Positions 61,189-64,000 of a DNA stretch of 64,000 bases are shown here, in pieces; positions within the stretch are counted from its first letter, which is position 1, and every line of letters starts with the position of its first letter. The DNA is from an uncultured Clostridia bacterium (lineage in GTDB: Bacteria; Bacillota; Clostridia; UBA1381). The notes beneath the pieces were generated by a model. It was given only the letters and a program-made list of their open reading frames with translations. It had not been told where the DNA came from and did no database searches. Made by a program: the position numbers and the translations under genes. The DNA lies in NCBI GenBank assembly GCA_934486735.1, contig CAKSQL010000010.1, positions 1-64,000 of the forward strand. The letters run 5' to 3'.

Positions 61189-64000
61189 ATGCTTAAGCGT
61201 TTTATAGCTCTGATTTTGGTGGCGGCAGCGCTGCTCGGCATTATGCCGGCGTATGCCGAGGAAACGGAGCAGGGGACAAACAAGCTGTATTGCCTTTCGG
61301 ACAATTCGTGGATCGATTCCGATATTGCACTTTATAAGTCGCGCGGGACTGAGCTTGAAAATTTCAAAACCGGTGCGGAGTATTCGTGGGATAAAGCTTC
61401 GGACAAAGACATGATGACATCGGACAGCGAGTGCAAAAAGCTCACCAACGGAGATATCGGAAACGGCGACGGGGAACACAACACGTGGTCGACCTGGATG
61501 CAGAAAAACAATAAGGCGATTGTTACATTCGACCTTAAGAACAGCTACTGGGTAAGCAGGGTCGACATCTGGTCGATAGCAAAAACACGCGCTCAGGTGG
61601 GTAAGATTGAAATTCGTGTCGGCGAAGATGTCAATAACATGAAATCACTTCCGTCCGTTATGGCGGAGATCGGAAAGGAAAACAATACATTTATCTGCAC
61701 AGAGGCGGATTTTAATGCGGCAAAAATCCGATATGTTGAAGTGACATGCAGCATTGCGGAAAGCCAAACAAGCCTGCAGGAGGGCTTTATTCAAATGGTT
61801 TTGTCCGAGATTGCCATATTCGGATATCTTGAAAAGCCCGAGAGCAATGAGGAAGAAATAATCGAGACCGAGGAGAAATCTCCCGAGCTGATTTTTTCTC
61901 AAAACGACCCGGTGATAAATGAGCATGACACTTTTATAGCGGATTTGGGTGCTGTATACGATGTTACAAAAACAAATGTGTCGCAGTATAATTCATCGGT
62001 CAGCGGCTTGGAAAATTACGATGTGTATTTAAGCAGCGACGGAATCAACTACAGTCTGATCGGCAGCGGTGAGGCAACAAATAAGATTGATTATAAAGTA
62101 ACTGAAATCCCGTATGAGATACTGCCTGAAACCTATGCGCGCTATGTCAAATTTGTCATGCATAAGGCAGAGGGCAGAGAAAGCGTTTTGATAAAAAATA
62201 TTGAAATTTACGGACGCGAGGGGATTGAGGAAAGAAGAATTGATTCCGAGGCGGAGTACAGCTATTACACGCAGCAGCCTTATCAGACCGGCGACGATAT
62301 CCGCTTACAGGATAAGGAAAACAAAAAGCTCATGGATGGCGATATAAACAATGCCATTTCCACAAGAGAGCAGTGGGCGACAGTTGTTGTTGACCTTAAA
62401 AAAGCGTATCAGATAGGAAATGTCGATATATACTCGCTTGCAGCCGGAAACACTTTTATGGAGGGCTGCGAAATTCGCTACAGTCTGGACGGAAAGAAGT
62501 ATTTTACATATACTTACTATCTGAATCATAACGAAAAAACAGGCGGAATTGTAAAGAGCAGCTTTTCGGGGATGCCGGGCAGAAATGCAAGATATCTGAA
62601 GCTGATAATGCAAAGCTCGACAAAGAATATGGCGATAAGCGAAATCGCTGTAAACGGATATCCGATTGAGGCGGCGCGCTCAAAGACTCTTAAAAAAATT
62701 CCGCTCCGTGTCGAAATGAAGAACTATCTGCTTGCATACCTCGATTGGTCGACATTCAATACGCAAAATGCAAGCAAGGTTGCGCTCTATGTTGAAAAGA
62801 ATCCGTTTGCCGATACAAAGGATTTGCAGCCGACAGCGGTTTATGAAAGCTATGACGATGCATTTATCAATAAATACGCAACAAAAACAAATTTGGAGCC
62901 GGAGACAACATATTACTTTGCGGTAACTCCGTTTGACTCCGAGGGCAACGAGCTGACAGACGTAACGCCGGTGAAAGTAACAACTCAGGGTGTACTCGGT
63001 ACAAAGGTCAGAGACGTGTTCAATATAACCAATCACCCGAATTACAGCGGCGGAGCGACAAAAAAATTCGGCAGCTATACCGAGACGATGAAAAAAGAAG
63101 CGGTACGGCTTATGGACGATATGGGAGCGTCGAATAAAAACCGTCTTTGGGAGGTAAGCGGTGCAAATATTCAGATGTACACCGATGTGGGAATCAGTAC
63201 GATGCTGATTAATGCAACCGCCACAAGCTCAAAGAATTACGGAAATTACTTGTATTCAAACGGAAACGAGTCGGATTTGTCAAAGGCAGATGTTAATACA
63301 TTTCTGACAAATATGAAAAATGCATATAATGTGCTCAAAAACGATGATAAGAGAAATGTTCTCTGTGACCCGGTTCTGGGCGGTACCGAGATAGGCAGTT
63401 TGCAATGGTTCGACAACCTTTATAAAGCAGGCAACGGTATTGAGACAAAGCTTAATTTTGATGCTGTGGACGTACATTTTTACTGTAAGTCTATAGATGA
63501 GCTTGTTCCCGGAGTGCCTGTCGGCGCACCGGAACAGCTCTTTAAAAAGATTCAGAACGTAAGAGCGGTAATGGAAAAGTACAATGACGGCGACAAGCCG
63601 ATTATTTCCACCGAGACCGGTTTCCACACCGCTCCGATAAACGGCTATCAGCCGAAATGCGATTACGAAACTCAGCGAAATTACATTGTCAGAATGTATA
63701 TGATAATGATATCACAGGGCATAAAAGAGGTTTGGTACTATAACTTCCATGATGACGGATATGACGACAATAACTTTGAGCATCACTGGGGACTTATAGA
63801 CTACTTCGCAGTGCCGAAGCCGTCGTATTACAGTTATTACAATATGTATCAGCAGATGCGTAATACTTCATATACCGGTGCGGTTTCGGGACTTTCGAAT
63901 CCGTATTACGGCTATGAATTTTACGATGAGACGAAAAACAAATGCATCTCGGTTATATGGGCGGCCGACGGACAGGATAAGACGCTTAAGTTTGAAACTC
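61189..64000 (+). CDS. Large secreted discoidin plus clan GH-A-like glycoside hydrolase, cut by the window end
   Basis: 937 codons are visible with no stop by 64000. Signal peptide ends near AYA (about 23). The first 200 residues resemble the N-terminus of the 1101-residue protein (LSDNSW..., NFKTGAEYSW). More discoidin-like domains follow (about 205-340, 345-500). From about 595 an (alpha/beta)8 barrel of GH39/GH5 type begins; the likely nucleophile is Glu 809 in IISTETGFHT, with VDVHFYCKS before it and VWYYNFHDDG after. A conventional Asn-Glu acid/base pair is not seen upstream, so activity is uncertain. GGAGG before ATG 61189. The end of the gene is outside the window. Confidence 0.85.
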   Translation, partial: MLKRFIALILVAAALLGIMPAYAEETEQGTNKLYCLSDNSWIDSDIALYKSRGTELENFKTGAEYSWDKASDKDMMTSDSECKKLTNGDIGNGDGEHNTWSTWMQKNNKAIVTFDLKNSYWVSRVDIWSIAKTRAQVGKIEIRVGEDVNNMKSLPSVMAEIGKENNTFICTEADFNAAKIRYVEVTCSIAESQTSLQEGFIQMVLSEIAIFGYLEKPESNEEEIIETEEKSPELIFSQNDPVINEHDTFIADLGAVYDVTKTNVSQYNSSVSGLENYDVYLSSDGINYSLIGSGEATNKIDYKVTEIPYEILPETYARYVKFVMHKAEGRESVLIKNIEIYGREGIEERRIDSEAEYSYYTQQPYQTGDDIRLQDKENKKLMDGDINNAISTREQWATVVVDLKKAYQIGNVDIYSLAAGNTFMEGCEIRYSLDGKKYFTYTYYLNHNEKTGGIVKSSFSGMPGRNARYLKLIMQSSTKNMAISEIAVNGYPIEAARSKTLKKIPLRVEMKNYLLAYLDWSTFNTQNASKVALYVEKNPFADTKDLQPTAVYESYDDAFINKYATKTNLEPETTYYFAVTPFDSEGNELTDVTPVKVTTQGVLGTKVRDVFNITNHPNYSGGATKKFGSYTETMKKEAVRLMDDMGASNKNRLWEVSGANIQMYTDVGISTMLINATATSSKNYGNYLYSNGNESDLSKADVNTFLTNMKNAYNVLKNDDKRNVLCDPVLGGTEIGSLQWFDNLYKAGNGIETKLNFDAVDVHFYCKSIDELVPGVPVGAPEQLFKKIQNVRAVMEKYNDGDKPIISTETGFHTAPINGYQPKCDYETQRNYIVRMYMIMISQGIKEVWYYNFHDDGYDDNNFEHHWGLIDYFAVPKPSYYSYYNMYQQMRNTSYTGAVSGLSNPYYGYEFYDETKNKCISVIWAADGQDKTLKFET

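Noticed and set aside
1..64000. CRISPR arrays, tRNA or rRNA genes, integrase or prophage genes
   Set aside because: No regularly spaced repeats, cloverleaf sequences, rRNA signatures or phage-like genes were seen; the only mobile DNA is the intron tail.

Overview
The window looks like chromosome of a Gram-positive, low-to-medium GC, anaerobic member of the Clostridia. Supporting signs are A/G-rich ribosome binding sites, many TTG starts, near-consensus housekeeping promoters with 17-base spacers, mini-RNase III, IreB, CpsB-type PHP phosphatase, split transketolase, a ClpE-like unfoldase, YesM/YesN regulators and S-layer-homology (SLH) proteins. The combination of SLH and discoidin-like secreted proteins with glycoside hydrolases suggests a gut or plant-biomass polysaccharide user. 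The lineage is inference; no rRNA, tRNA or CRISPR was seen.

Left part, mostly minus strand (1-22300). The window opens on the 3' tail of a group II intron (1-75). Next comes aroF (DAHP synthase), preceded by a previously unlisted 30-codon Tyr/Phe-rich leader peptide and an attenuator. Then follow a MATE exporter, a GH43-like enzyme downstream of aspS, hisS, queG, trxA, a lipoprotein, a YigZ protein, hflX and a GT51 glycosyltransferase. A plus-strand trio (esterase, metallophosphoesterase, PflX-like radical SAM) interrupts this. The purine block purE-purM-purN-PurO-type cyclohydrolase-AICAR transformylase-purD-NUDIX follows; here the usual bifunctional PurH is replaced by two separate proteins.

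Middle (22300-38700). A cysE-cysS-mini-III operon, a split transketolase and an RluA synthase are followed by an isolated eutS-eutP pair behind a strong promoter and a pseudoknot-capable leader. IreB and a CpsB-like phosphatase come next. Then an M23 peptidase, a zinc-finger ClpE-like ATPase, an L,D-transpeptidase and a Zur-ZnuA-ZnuC-ZnuB zinc uptake operon with a candidate Zur operator.

Right part, plus strand (38860-64000). This is a carbohydrate-utilisation locus: a GH28-like beta-helix protein; a sensor-like membrane protein without a kinase domain, coupled to a YesN regulator and a YesM kinase; an ABC sugar importer without its own ATPase; a cytoplasmic GH20-like enzyme; several large secreted discoidin/FIVAR-like and SLH proteins; a small stalk-domain protein; a GH130 phosphorylase-like enzyme; and a large secreted protein with a clan GH-A-like domain that runs off the right edge. 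The likely scheme is surface proteins binding and cutting a glycan, the ABC importer taking up oligosaccharides, and cytoplasmic GH20/GH28/GH130-like enzymes finishing the job, with the importer controlled by YesN at paired direct repeats at 44792-44820.
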